Source: DASRHK01 sp963776465 (lineage in GTDB: Bacteria; Pseudomonadota; Gammaproteobacteria; Nevskiales; Nevskiaceae). From it: 64,000 nt of DNA. The DNA lies in the NCBI GenBank assembly GCA_963776465.1, contig CAVZMV010000002.1, positions 2,976,001 to 3,040,000 on the forward strand, written 5' to 3'. Below the pieces are notes generated by a model, which saw nothing but the letters and a program-made list of their open reading frames with translations, ran no database searches and had not been told where the DNA came from. Within the stretch, counting starts at the first letter, position 1; the number at the start of each line of letters is the position of its first letter. Positions 55,301-63,568 of this stretch are shown here, piece by piece. The position numbers were made by a program, and so were the translations under genes.

Positions 55301-55466
55301 ATACGGCGCTGGGGGCGAGGCCCGTCAGCCCCTGGGGATCGCGGTCGTCGGTGGGCTGCTGACCTCGCAATTGCTCACGCTGTACGTCACACCCGCCTTT
55401 TACCTGGCCATGGAAAACCTGACAGGACGCTGGTCACGGCGGCGTCCGAGCATTGCGCCGGCCTGA
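52377..55466 (+). CDS. RND multidrug efflux permease
   Basis: A 1029-residue, 12-helix proton-driven pump of the HAE1 family, resembling the MdtB/MuxB branch. It starts NVSGIFIRRPVATTILMAALVLFG. Porter-domain sequence SSSGTGSTSITLQF and proton-relay aspartates in VGFVVDDAIVVLEN (TM4) and lysine in LVGLVKKNGIIMIDF (TM10) are present. Substrates cannot be read from sequence. Third gene of the coupled TolC-adaptor-pump operon; no regulator gene adjoins it. Confidence 0.95.
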   Translation: MNVSGIFIRRPVATTILMAALVLFGFVAYRNLPVAELPSVDFPTISVSASLPGADPQTMAATVATPLERAFTQISGVDSMTSSSGTGSTSITLQFALERDIDAAAQDVQTAISQTLRQLPASMPSPPTLRKQNPTDSPVMQIALSATTIPLTTLDDFAETRVADRMSQLEGVAQVQIYGSKRYATRIYINPRALTARGLSLSQVRSAVASGNSYQPGGTLYGAQRSYTVASDAQLRNAAEYNDLILAYSDGAPVRLRDVGRAVDSIQNDKQQTEFNGRPAIVVAITRQPGSNTVQIARSVRELLPDLAKAGPGDTQMDVVYDRSEFINQSVGDVKLTLVLSVVLVIGVIFLFLRDTRATVIAALALPSSLLGTFGIMYFCGFSLDNLSLMALTLSVGFVVDDAIVVLENITRHREKGLSGSEASEVGSREIGFTVISMTLSLVAVFIPLLFMGGIVGRLFREFAVTVAIAILLSGVVSLTLTPMLCSRFLREQQHRAGGRMAQRFEQWFEGLRDAYGRSLRWSMDHVGIMLGVAAATLLATLAMFTVVKTGFIPTQDTGVISGSTRAPEGVAYEDLVKMQHQVADIVLKNENVEALVSSAGQGGGGVTGGSVGRVTVRLKPATDRSLSADEVIAKLRKEAAVVPQMQLLLQNPPAIRIGAGRSSSNYQYVLQGDDIQAMSAVAKTMEARMEEIPGLRDPSSDVELANPQINVSILRDRASALGVPVSSIQDTLYAAYGASRVSTIYGSSAQYDVLMQIDPSFQQDINALGALYVPAGDGRLVPLAAVATVTPGIGPLSINHYGELPSVTLSFDLEPGVSLGDVTGRIEDLAGEVLPDGVSGAFTGTAQTFKQSTVDLPLLLLFTILVIYMVLAILYEHFVHPVTILTALPLATIGALISLWIFGAELNVFSFVGLILLVGLVKKNGIIMIDFAITRRREGVAARDAMIEACLVRFRPIMMTSLAAILGTLPVALGYGAGGEARQPLGIAVVGGLLTSQLLTLYVTPAFYLAMENLTGRWSRRRPSIAPA

Positions 55467-55497
55467 CCGCATCACTACAATCTGCGGCCCTATCTTT

Positions 55498-55573
55498 TCC
55501 GCGATAGCTCAGTCGGTAGAGCAGCTGACTGTTAATCAGCGGGTCGTTGGTTCGAGTCCAACTCGCGGAGCCA
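55498..55573 (+). tRNA. tRNA-Asn(GTT)
   Basis: A 76 nt cloverleaf with encoded CCA. Acceptor TCCGCGA/TCGCGGA; anticodon stem GCTGA/TCAGC with loop CTGTTAA, anticodon GTT; T-loop GTTCGAGTC. It lies 31 bp downstream of the RND pump gene. Confidence 0.97.
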
Positions 55574-55680
55574 AATTTCTGGAAGCCAGGCCCCCGGTCC
55601 CCGACCGGGGCCTTGACAGTGCCTTGCCGCCGTCCGACCCTTCGGTCCGGTTGTGAGTGCTTTGCACGGGGGACACAGCG

Positions 55681-56022
55681 ATGAAGTCACGGACGACTGC
55701 GCGACGCACGGACCGCGGTGCTGGATCGCGGATCAAGATGATCATCCTCGGGTGCGTCCTGTTCTTCGGCGCGATCGGCGTGTGGCGATCAGGGCTGATC
55801 GGCCAGTCGACCGCCCTGTCCAGCCGTCTGTTGCCGACGAGCTCTTCCGGAGAGGACGCGCGTGCAATCGCCGATCGCCTGCGCGATACGCCCGAATGCG
55901 CCAAGTACCGCGCCGCGATCCTCGCGCAGCGGGGCCAGCAGGGCGAACGGGCGCGCTACCTGATCGAGCAGGCGTACCGGGAAGGCAAAGCCGAAAACTG
56001 TCTGAAGCTCGACATCGAGTAA
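55681..56022 (+). CDS. Small single-pass membrane protein
   Basis: A 113-residue protein with a basic N-terminus, one helix (MIILGCVLFFGAIGVW) and a periplasmic tail containing two cysteines (DTPECAKY and AENCLKLD) in a helical stretch, which could be disulfide-linked. The ATG has GGGGGA about 7 bp upstream. Unknown function; the following 251 bp up to the ald stop show no gene. Confidence 0.6.
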   Translation: MKSRTTARRTDRGAGSRIKMIILGCVLFFGAIGVWRSGLIGQSTALSSRLLPTSSSGEDARAIADRLRDTPECAKYRAAILAQRGQQGERARYLIEQAYREGKAENCLKLDIE

Positions 56023-56273
56023 CGCAGCCGGGGTGCAGGGGCGGCACCGCTCTTGCTTGAGAATTCCCGAGGAACTTTCGGTGGTTCGGACGTTGTCATA
56101 CCTGCGACCCGTGAATCGCCGCAGCGATTCGCAAGGACAGCGTCCGACATGCACGGACGTCTCGTGACGCAGACATCTCCCAATGTAAGCGAGCGAGCAA
56201 AACCGACGGGGCGCGCGGCACGTCCATGCATGGATGCCGCCACTTTTCCGACAGGGAAAGCGGACCGCGACCC

Positions 56274-57413
56274 TCACTGCTCAGGTTGCTGCCACCATGG
56301 CTTCAGCGCCTCGTGGGTCGGCGTGTAGTCGTAACCGAGCGCTTCGGCAACCGCCTTGTAGGTCAGCTGCCCCAGGTGCACGTTCAAGCCCTCGCGCAGG
56401 TTGGGATCGTCGAGCAGCGCCTTGCGATAGCCCTTGTTCGCCAGCGCCAGCGCAAACGGGAGCGTCGCATTGGTAAGCGCGAACGTCGACGTGCGCGCCA
56501 CGCCACCCGGCATGTTGGCCACGCAGTAATGCACGATGCCGTCGACCACGTACGTCGGCTGCTGATGCGTCGTGGGCCTGCTGGTCTCGAAGCACCCACC
56601 CTGATCGATCGCGACGTCCACGATCACCGTGCCGGGCTTCATGCTCTTGAGCATTTCGCGCGTGACCAGCTTGGGCGCGGCTGCGCCCGGCACCAGCACG
56701 GCACCGATCACCAGGTCGGCGGTCCTGACGTATTGATCGACAGCGTCCCGCGTCGAGAACATCGTGGTCAGGCGACCGCCGAAGCTGTCATCCAGCCATG
56801 CGAGCCGTGAGATCGAGCGATCGAGGATGGTGACGTTGGCGCCCATGCCCACGGCGACCCGTGCGGCGTTATAACCGACGACACCGCCGCCGATGACCAC
56901 GACTTCGGCCGGTGCCACACCCGGCACGCCGCCCAGAAGCACGCCAGTGCCGCCCTGCGCCTTCTCCATGGCGTGCGCCCCCGCCTGGATCGACATGCGG
57001 CCGGCAACCTCGCTCATCGGCGCCAGCAGCGGCAATCCGCCGCGGCCGTCGGTAACGGTCTCGTAGGCAATCGCCACGCACTTGGATTCGACGAGGCCCT
57101 TAGTCTGGTCCGGATCGGGGGCCAGGTGCAGATAGGTGAACAAGACCTGTCCTTCGCGCAACAGCCTGGTCTCCGAAGGCTGCGGCTCCTTGACCTTGAT
57201 GACCATGTCGGCGCGCGAGTAAATCTCGTCGGGGCCGCCGACGATCTCGGCGCCGGCCGCGCGGTAGATCTCGTCACCCAGCCCGATCGCCGCGCCGGCC
57301 TGCGTCTGGATCATGATCTCGTGGCCATTGGCCTTGAGCTCGCGCACGCCCGCGGGCGTCAAGCCGACGCGATATTCGTGAACCTTGATCTCTTTCGGCA
57401 CGCCGATGCGCAT
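56274..57413 (-). CDS. ald: Alanine dehydrogenase
   Basis: Reversible NAD-dependent deamination of L-alanine to pyruvate. The start at MRIGVPKEIKVHEYRVGLTP gives 379 residues, as expected; the frame extends 11 codons upstream. Motifs: HEYRVGLTPAGVRELKANGHE (arginine substrate contact), KVKEPQ (about 73-78), FTYLHLAPD, the NAD-binding GGGVVGYNAARVAVGMGANVTILD (about 175-198) and VDVAIDQGGCFETSRPTTHQQP. No Lrp-type regulator adjoins it. Confidence 0.96.
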   Translation of the reverse strand: MRIGVPKEIKVHEYRVGLTPAGVRELKANGHEIMIQTQAGAAIGLGDEIYRAAGAEIVGGPDEIYSRADMVIKVKEPQPSETRLLREGQVLFTYLHLAPDPDQTKGLVESKCVAIAYETVTDGRGGLPLLAPMSEVAGRMSIQAGAHAMEKAQGGTGVLLGGVPGVAPAEVVVIGGGVVGYNAARVAVGMGANVTILDRSISRLAWLDDSFGGRLTTMFSTRDAVDQYVRTADLVIGAVLVPGAAAPKLVTREMLKSMKPGTVIVDVAIDQGGCFETSRPTTHQQPTYVVDGIVHYCVANMPGGVARTSTFALTNATLPFALALANKGYRKALLDDPNLREGLNVHLGQLTYKAVAEALGYDYTPTHEALKPWWQQPEQ

Positions 57414-57487
57414 CGTGTCCTCCCGCTTTTCGACATTATTCCACACGAGAACTGCGCGACAGTGCTTGGTTTAGACTGCGCCGCGCC

Positions 57488-57868
57488 ATGGCATACGCTC
57501 CGTTCCTGTTCCGAAATCCGCGCGCGCTGCCGGCGCTGATGCTGGTCGGCGGGCTCGGGCTTGCGGGCTATTACGGGCTTGCGTGGTACGAAGCTCCGAA
57601 ATACAGCGACCGGGAGATCGAGCAGTCGGTCGAGCTCAACCTCGCGCTCGACCTCGGGCGCATGGGCCCGCAGCTGCGTCCCACCGGTGAGAAGCTCGAG
57701 CGGCTGCGCGCGATCGTCCGCGCGGAGGTGAAGGCAGATCTCGAGCGAGACGTGCGCAAGGCCCAGCTTCGATTCGCGCTCGGCCTCATTGCCATGGTGT
57801 TCGGGCTGGGCCAGCTGGTGTTCGTCGCGCTCAGCGGACGGCTGCGCGAGCGCGACGGCGCGCGCTGA
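57488..57868 (+). CDS. Small two-helix membrane protein
   Basis: A 126-residue protein: first helix ALPALMLVGGLGLAGYYGLAW, an intervening charged alpha-helical segment (LRPTGEKLERLRAIVRAEVKADLERDVRKAQ), and a second helix FALGLIAMVFGLGQLVFVAL. It would sit as a hairpin with the helical segment in the periplasm or cytosol. Divergent from ald across 74 bp. No recognised family. Confidence 0.65.
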   Translation: MAYAPFLFRNPRALPALMLVGGLGLAGYYGLAWYEAPKYSDREIEQSVELNLALDLGRMGPQLRPTGEKLERLRAIVRAEVKADLERDVRKAQLRFALGLIAMVFGLGQLVFVALSGRLRERDGAR

Positions 57869-57887
57869 CGTTCCGCGACGCAAAAAA

Positions 57888-57911
57888 AGAACGCGGCCGA
57901 AGCCGCGTTCT
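57888..57911 (-). terminator. Rho-independent terminator of the Ig-like lipoprotein gene
   Basis: Ten-bp arms (AGAACGCGGC/GCCGCGTTCT) with a CGAA/TTCG tetraloop, followed on the minus strand by seven T. It lies 17 bp beyond the stop of the lipoprotein gene and is a textbook terminator in that direction. Confidence 0.9.
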
Positions 57912-57927
57912 CGATTCAGCGAGTATG

Positions 57928-60294
57928 TCAGCGCCTGCTGGGAGCGAGCAAGCTCTCCTTCGTCCTGGGCATGGCCTTCAGAAGCAGACGCTTGACGGCA
58001 CTGGAAGCCTCGACGTCGATCTGCGGATCGAAATCCCCGTAGATCAGGTCGCCCGGATCGCTGAAATCACCATCGCCGTTGGCGTCGATGTGCTGGTGAC
58101 AGTCCGGATCCACCGCGTCGATGCCCTCTGCATCATCGTCATCCGACCCGTTCTGGCACTGCGACAGCTCACTGTCATCGTTCGGGTTGAACGTTCCGCT
58201 GTCGTCGTAACAGCCGCGGTCTGCCTCGTCCACGAACGTGTCACCCTTGTTCAGAGCGGTTCCGTCGAAGTTGACCCCCGGGACGGTCAGGTCGTTGTTG
58301 ACGCCGTCGGTGCACTGCGTATTGGACCTGATCGGGAACGCAAACTCCGTCAGCAACGTGCCGCAATCCCCCGGCGCGCTGATCTTGAGCTTGAGCAAGC
58401 CATCGATGAACAGATCGTTCTGCGTCTTGATGGAGAAACTGTAGGTGTTCCCTGCGTCGCTCGCGTCGTTGGTGTTCGGAACCGTGTAGGTCGCCGTGCC
58501 GTCGATGGTGACGCCGGTAGGCGCTTCCAGAGTCACTGACGTTCCGATTGGCAGGGTCTGGCCGTTGATGTCCTTCACCACGAAGGAGATCACCATCGAC
58601 GTGTCGTCCTCGGTAACCAGCGGGAAAGACGGCGACGTCGATACGATCACCGGATGCTGACTCGACATCACGATCACCAGGCTGTCGCGCACGTGCACGC
58701 TCTTCTTGGGGTCGCAAGCGGCGCCGGCAGCGCAGAGAACGCCGCTGAACAGGTCGTTCTTCGGTGAATACGCGCCGTCGAGGTTGAAGTCGAGGAACTC
58801 CTCGTTGGCCTGACGGACATCGTCCTCGTTCTTGTCCACGAACGCTTCCGGCAGGTCTTCGAAGACCTCGCCGTCGTCGAAGATGCCGTTGCCGTTGGAG
58901 TCGACGAAGCTTTCCTCACCGATCGCGGTCACGAGCACGGTCACCCGGCCGTTCGTCGGACGCGGATCCTGGCTGACCCAGTCGGCCGTGCAGACGCCAT
59001 TGTCCGTCTGGCAGCTGCCGGCGATGCTGCCGCCCTCGGTCGTGAACGCGAAGGCCGTGCCGTCCGGCACCGGATTGTTGAAGCGATCCGCGGCCCGAAC
59101 CGTGAGCGTGTCAATGACACCGTCGCAATTGAAGGCGGCGGGGTTGAATTTTTCGACTGCGAGCGAGACGCTGTCCTGATCCGGTATCCCGGTCGTGATC
59201 ACCAGCAGCTCCGATTGGCTGCTGATGGTGTCGCCGTCCTGGGTCGCCGTGGCGGTCACGCGCACCGCGGTATGGATGGTGCCGGCGCGCACGACGGTCT
59301 GCACGATTCCCTGCGCATTCGTGGTACCTGTCGTCGGAGTCAGTTGAATGCCGCCGACCGTCGTATTCAGCGTAAAGGTGACCGGCAGGTTTGCGATCGG
59401 GCCACCGCTGGCGTTGCGCACGCGGAAGATGACCGTCGACGTTTCGGGCAGCCCGGTGCCACGGACGCCGATGGTTGTCGGCGTTGCCGACACGAACTCG
59501 ATGCCGCCCAGGGCCGCCTGCGTGACCGCAATGGTGCCCGTCGCGATAAGGTTGTTGCCGTTAACGGTGGTCGTTGCCGTGATCAGATCATTGCCCGCGC
59601 AGCCGAGCGCCTGGTACGTGGCGTTGGCGGTCCCGCCGGCGCTTTCCACCGGGGACGTGATGGTCGCAAGTCCCTGAGACACGCACGGCGATGTAAAGGT
59701 CACAGTGCTCGGCGTATTGAACAACGAGTTGCCGTTGGCCACGTCGACGAAATCGACGCGCAGTCCGGAACTGCCTCCGGCGGCCAAGGGCGACTGCCCA
59801 ATTTCGATCACACCGGGAGTGAACGAACCGCCGTTGCTTACGCCGAACCGGACGTCCGGCGGGCTTGGTGCCTGGATCACCGCTATGGAAACGGAATCCT
59901 GCTTGTCACCGGCAACCGCGGCCACTTGGATCGTGCGCAGGCTGGGGTCGCCCCCCGTAGTCAGGATGGCAGTGGCCTTCCCGTCCGAGCCGGTCACCGG
60001 ATCGTCGACGATCAGCGCGCCAGACGAGGCGGCGAAAGTGACCGGGACACCGGGGACGGCATTGTTGTTCGCGTCGACTACGATGGCCGTTATGACGATA
60101 CCTCCGACGTCGTCGATCGCATCGGAGGCAAGCGACGTCGTGCTGGCCAGCAGCGTCAATGAGGAGACGGATACTCCATTCCCGTCACCGGGCCCGAACC
60201 CTCCGGTATCGCCAAAATTGGCCTCGCCGCACGCGGCAAGGCCGCCAACCACGAGTACAGACGCAAAGAACCCCCGGAACCCCATGCTGCGCAT
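57928..60294 (-). CDS. Large surface lipoprotein with Ig-like domains and Asp-rich repeats
   Basis: A 788-residue protein. Signal peptide FFASVLVVGGLAAC with lipobox cysteine. Four or more Big-1/invasin-like Ig domains follow (VVDANNNAVPGVPVTFAASSG; GGPIANLPVTFTLNT; DRFNNPVPDGTAFAFTT; KDINGQTLPIGTSVTLEAP). Near residue 480 and at the end are DxNxDGxxD calcium-type loops (DSNGNGIFDDGE, DKNEDDVRQANEE, DANGDGDFSDPGD). Start chosen for GAGG 5 bp upstream. Anchored in the outer membrane and likely exposed or periplasmic, with adhesion or structural role. Ends at a terminator. Confidence 0.8.
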   Translation of the reverse strand: MRSMGFRGFFASVLVVGGLAACGEANFGDTGGFGPGDGNGVSVSSLTLLASTTSLASDAIDDVGGIVITAIVVDANNNAVPGVPVTFAASSGALIVDDPVTGSDGKATAILTTGGDPSLRTIQVAAVAGDKQDSVSIAVIQAPSPPDVRFGVSNGGSFTPGVIEIGQSPLAAGGSSGLRVDFVDVANGNSLFNTPSTVTFTSPCVSQGLATITSPVESAGGTANATYQALGCAGNDLITATTTVNGNNLIATGTIAVTQAALGGIEFVSATPTTIGVRGTGLPETSTVIFRVRNASGGPIANLPVTFTLNTTVGGIQLTPTTGTTNAQGIVQTVVRAGTIHTAVRVTATATQDGDTISSQSELLVITTGIPDQDSVSLAVEKFNPAAFNCDGVIDTLTVRAADRFNNPVPDGTAFAFTTEGGSIAGSCQTDNGVCTADWVSQDPRPTNGRVTVLVTAIGEESFVDSNGNGIFDDGEVFEDLPEAFVDKNEDDVRQANEEFLDFNLDGAYSPKNDLFSGVLCAAGAACDPKKSVHVRDSLVIVMSSQHPVIVSTSPSFPLVTEDDTSMVISFVVKDINGQTLPIGTSVTLEAPTGVTIDGTATYTVPNTNDASDAGNTYSFSIKTQNDLFIDGLLKLKISAPGDCGTLLTEFAFPIRSNTQCTDGVNNDLTVPGVNFDGTALNKGDTFVDEADRGCYDDSGTFNPNDDSELSQCQNGSDDDDAEGIDAVDPDCHQHIDANGDGDFSDPGDLIYGDFDPQIDVEASSAVKRLLLKAMPRTKESLLAPSRR

Positions 60295-60472
60295 CTCTTC
60301 CTCGCGTGCCGCCGACGACGGCTCGTAATGTGTTGCGAATGCTAAGGATGCTAGCGCCAAAGGCTTGCTGAAACAAGCAATATGGGTGCGAAAAGGCGAC
60401 GGCCGTGGGGCCCGGACTGATCAGCGGCGAGGACGATCTCGCTAAACTGGCGTCCCTTTTCCGCCAACTGCC

Positions 60473-60715
60473 ATGAACAAACCCAAGGCCGAGGAGAATT
60501 CACCGGTCGCGCAGTTCGAGGCCGCCTTGAAGGAGCTCGAGGGAATCGTCGCGATGATGGAGCGCGGCGATCTGCCGCTGGAGAAATCCCTGCAGCTGTT
60601 CGAGCGCGGCACCCAGCTCAGCCGCCAATGCCAGCAGGCGCTGTCCGCGGCCGATCTGCGCATCAAGACCCTGCTGGAGAGCAGCAACCCCGGCCCGGTG
60701 GACACAGAGCCTTGA
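60473..60715 (+). CDS. xseB: Exodeoxyribonuclease VII small subunit
   Basis: An 80-residue helical subunit that assembles several copies on XseA. The conserved FEAALKELEGIVAMMERGDLPLEKSLQLFERGTQLSRQCQQAL is present. The stop overlaps the ispA start (TTGA). The xseB-ispA-dxs order is a common gammaproteobacterial cluster. Confidence 0.96.
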   Translation: MNKPKAEENSPVAQFEAALKELEGIVAMMERGDLPLEKSLQLFERGTQLSRQCQQALSAADLRIKTLLESSNPGPVDTEP

Positions 60716-61608
60716 CCCAGACCGAGTTCTCCGCCCGCGTTCCGGATTACCTGGAGCGTCTGCAGCGAGGTCTCGACGGCTGGCTGCTCCCGGCGCAGCA
60801 CCACCCCGCCCGGCTGCACGAAGCGATGCGCTATGCATGCGACGGCGGCAAGCGCCTTCGGGCCTTGCTGATCTACGCGGCCGGCGAGGTTCTCGGAGTC
60901 CCCGCGCGGGCACTGGACGCACCGGCCTGCGCCATCGAGCTGATCCACGCCTATTCGCTGGTCCACGACGATCTGCCGATGATGGACGACGACGACCTGC
61001 GGCGCGGCAAGCCGACGGTGCACAAGGCGTTTGGCGAGACCATCGCAGTTCTCGCGGGTGACGGCCTGCAAGCCCTGGCATTCCACGCGCTCGCGCGCGA
61101 GGACGACGCCGGTACGGAGCCGCGCCAGCGCCTGAAGATGATCGATCTCCTTGCGGAGGCCGCCGGGTCCCGCGGCATGGTCGGCGGGCAGGTGATCGAC
61201 CTGCAATCCGAGAGCAAGACGCTGACGCTGGCGGAGCTCGAGGCCCTGCACATCCACAAGACCGGCGCCCTGATCCGGGCTTGTCTGCTGATGGCGTGCC
61301 ACGCCAAGGCTCCCATCGACGCCACGCACATGGAAGCGCTGGATCGCTACGGAAAGTGCGTCGGCCTGGCATTCCAGATCCAGGACGACGTGCTCGACGA
61401 GATCGGCCAGACCTCGGCCCTTGGCAAGACCGCCGGCAAGGACAAGGTGCATCAGAAATCCACCTACCCGGCGGTGATGGGCCTGCCGGCAGCGCAACAG
61501 CGCGCCACGGACCTGTTCAACGAAGCGCGAAATGCGCTGTCTGTATTCGGCGAGCGCGGAGCCCCGCTGAAATGGCTGAGCGAGCACATCCAAGGAAGGA
61601 AGCGCTAG
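60712..61608 (+). CDS. ispA: (2E,6E)-farnesyl diphosphate synthase
   Basis: Condenses DMAPP/GPP with IPP to farnesyl diphosphate. Starting at the TTG that overlaps the xseB stop gives 298 residues, the usual length; no ATG is available nearby. The first Asp-rich motif is HDDLPMMDDDDLRRG (about 83-97), the second FQIQDDVLDE (about 222-231), and CDGGKRLRALLIYA is near residue 43. Couples to xseB and precedes dxs by 66 bp. Confidence 0.96.
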   Translation: MTQTEFSARVPDYLERLQRGLDGWLLPAQHHPARLHEAMRYACDGGKRLRALLIYAAGEVLGVPARALDAPACAIELIHAYSLVHDDLPMMDDDDLRRGKPTVHKAFGETIAVLAGDGLQALAFHALAREDDAGTEPRQRLKMIDLLAEAAGSRGMVGGQVIDLQSESKTLTLAELEALHIHKTGALIRACLLMACHAKAPIDATHMEALDRYGKCVGLAFQIQDDVLDEIGQTSALGKTAGKDKVHQKSTYPAVMGLPAAQQRATDLFNEARNALSVFGERGAPLKWLSEHIQGRKR

Positions 61609-61674
61609 GGCTTCTGAGGCTGGCTATCGTCAACGACGCCGCGTAATATCGCGCCGCAACAAAAACGGACCTCC

Positions 61675-63567
61675 ATGACCGACATTCCTGGATACGCCCT
61701 GCTCGGGCGCGTCAATTCCCCGGAAGATCTGCGCCGGCTGCCTGCCACCGAGTTGCCGCACCTGGCGGTCGAGCTGCGCCGCTATCTGATCGAGACGCTC
61801 GGCCGGATCGGCGGCCACTTCTCGGCCAACCTGGGCACCGTCGAGCTCACCCTGGCCCTACACCGCTGCCTGGCAACGCCGCGCGATCGGCTGGTGTGGG
61901 ACGTCGGCCATCAGGCCTATCCGCACAAGATCCTCACCGGACGCCGGGCGCAGCTCGAGACCATCCGCAGGCTCGACGGCCTGCATCCCTTCTGCCACCG
62001 CAAGGAAAGCGAGTACGACACGTTCGGGGTCGGCCATTCCAGCACCGCGATCTCGGCTGCAGCCGGAATGGCAGCGGCGCTGCGCACGCGCGGTGACAAG
62101 CGGCGGGTGGTCGCGGTGATCGGCGACGGCGGCATGACCGCGGGCATGGCCTACGAGGCGCTGAACCACGCGGGACATCTGGGGCTGGACCTCCTGGTCG
62201 TCTACAACGACAACGACATGTCCATCTCCGAGAACGTCGGCGCGCTGCGCGACTACTCGGCCCGCCTGGTGAAGAAGCTGGGGCTGACGCAGGCCCCGCA
62301 CCACGCGCGGCCTTCCCTGTTCCGGGACGACGAGGATCACAACGAGGCGCACCTGGACAACCCCGGCGCCTTGTTCCAGACGCTCGGCTTCGACTATCAC
62401 GGCCCGATCGACGGCCATGATCTCGACGCGCTGACTGGAGCGCTCGAGCGTCTGAAGGATCAGCCCGGACCGCGCTTGCTCCACGTGATCACGATGAAGG
62501 GCAAGGGCTTCGAGCCGGCCGAAAATGATCCGATCAAGTATCACGGCGTCACCCAGTTCGACCCGGTCACCGGCGCTTTCCCGCTGAAGAAGCCCGACCT
62601 GATCCCGAGCTACACGCAGGTTTTCGGCGACTGGCTCTGTGAAGCCGCGTCGCGCGATCCGCGCGTCGTCGCGATCACGCCGGCGATGCGCGAAGGCTCG
62701 GGCCTGGTGGAGTTCTCCAAGCGATTCCCGGATCGCTACTACGACGTCGGCATCGCCGAGCAGCACTCGGTCACCCTCGCCGCCGGCATGGCCTGCGAAT
62801 CGATCAAGCCGGTCGTCGCGATCTACTCGACGTTCCTCCAGCGGGCGTACGACCAGCTGATCCACGACGTCGCCGTGCAGAACCTGCCGGTGGTGTTCGC
62901 GCTCGATCGCGGCGGGCTCGTCGGGCAGGACGGCGCCACCCATCACGGCGCGTTCGATCTGTCTTACCTGCGCTGCATCCCGAACATGGTGGTGATGGCG
63001 CCCTCCGATGAAGCCGAATGCTGGCGCATGCTCAGCACCGGCCTGTCGCTGCACCAGCCGAGCGCGATCCGCTACCCGCGCGGCCCCGCGACCGGCGCGC
63101 AGATCGAGCGCAGCCTCGAAGCCTTGCCGCTGGGGAAAGGACGCGTAGTGCGCGAGGCGCGCGGCCGCCGCAAGCCGCGCGTGGCGATCCTCGCCTTCGG
63201 CTGCATGGTGCAGCCGGCGCTGGAAGCCGCGGAAATCCTCGACGCCGTGGTCGCCGACATGCGCTTCGTGAAACCGCTGGACCACGAGCTGATCCTGGAG
63301 CTGGCGCAGTCGAGCGACCTGCTGGTGACGGTGGAAGACAACGTGCGGATTGGCGGCGCCGGCAGCGGCGTCAACGAAGTGCTGACCGCGCAGCATCACC
63401 TGGTTCCTGCGTTGAACCTCGGCCTGCCCGACCAGTTCGTCGAGCACGGCACCCGCGAAGAGCTCCTCGCGCAATGCGGACTCGACACCGCCGGCATCCT
63501 GCGCGCGATCCAGAAGCGCATCCGCAGCAAAGACCTCGACGAGCGCAGCCAACAGCGCGCGGTGTGA
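61675..63567 (+). CDS. dxs: 1-deoxy-D-xylulose-5-phosphate synthase
   Basis: Thiamine-diphosphate enzyme condensing pyruvate and glyceraldehyde 3-phosphate; first step of the MEP pathway. The 630 residues include HLAVELRRYLIETLGRIGGHFSANLG, the ThDP motif VIGDGGMTAGMAYEALNHAG...NDNDMS (about 149-184), and RYYDVGIAEQHSVTLAAGMA and CIPNMVVMAPSDEAE in the pyrimidine and C-terminal parts. Feeds IspD, IspF and IspA, all in this window. Confidence 0.98.
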   Translation: MTDIPGYALLGRVNSPEDLRRLPATELPHLAVELRRYLIETLGRIGGHFSANLGTVELTLALHRCLATPRDRLVWDVGHQAYPHKILTGRRAQLETIRRLDGLHPFCHRKESEYDTFGVGHSSTAISAAAGMAAALRTRGDKRRVVAVIGDGGMTAGMAYEALNHAGHLGLDLLVVYNDNDMSISENVGALRDYSARLVKKLGLTQAPHHARPSLFRDDEDHNEAHLDNPGALFQTLGFDYHGPIDGHDLDALTGALERLKDQPGPRLLHVITMKGKGFEPAENDPIKYHGVTQFDPVTGAFPLKKPDLIPSYTQVFGDWLCEAASRDPRVVAITPAMREGSGLVEFSKRFPDRYYDVGIAEQHSVTLAAGMACESIKPVVAIYSTFLQRAYDQLIHDVAVQNLPVVFALDRGGLVGQDGATHHGAFDLSYLRCIPNMVVMAPSDEAECWRMLSTGLSLHQPSAIRYPRGPATGAQIERSLEALPLGKGRVVREARGRRKPRVAILAFGCMVQPALEAAEILDAVVADMRFVKPLDHELILELAQSSDLLVTVEDNVRIGGAGSGVNEVLTAQHHLVPALNLGLPDQFVEHGTREELLAQCGLDTAGILRAIQKRIRSKDLDERSQQRAV

Positions 63568-63568
63568 T

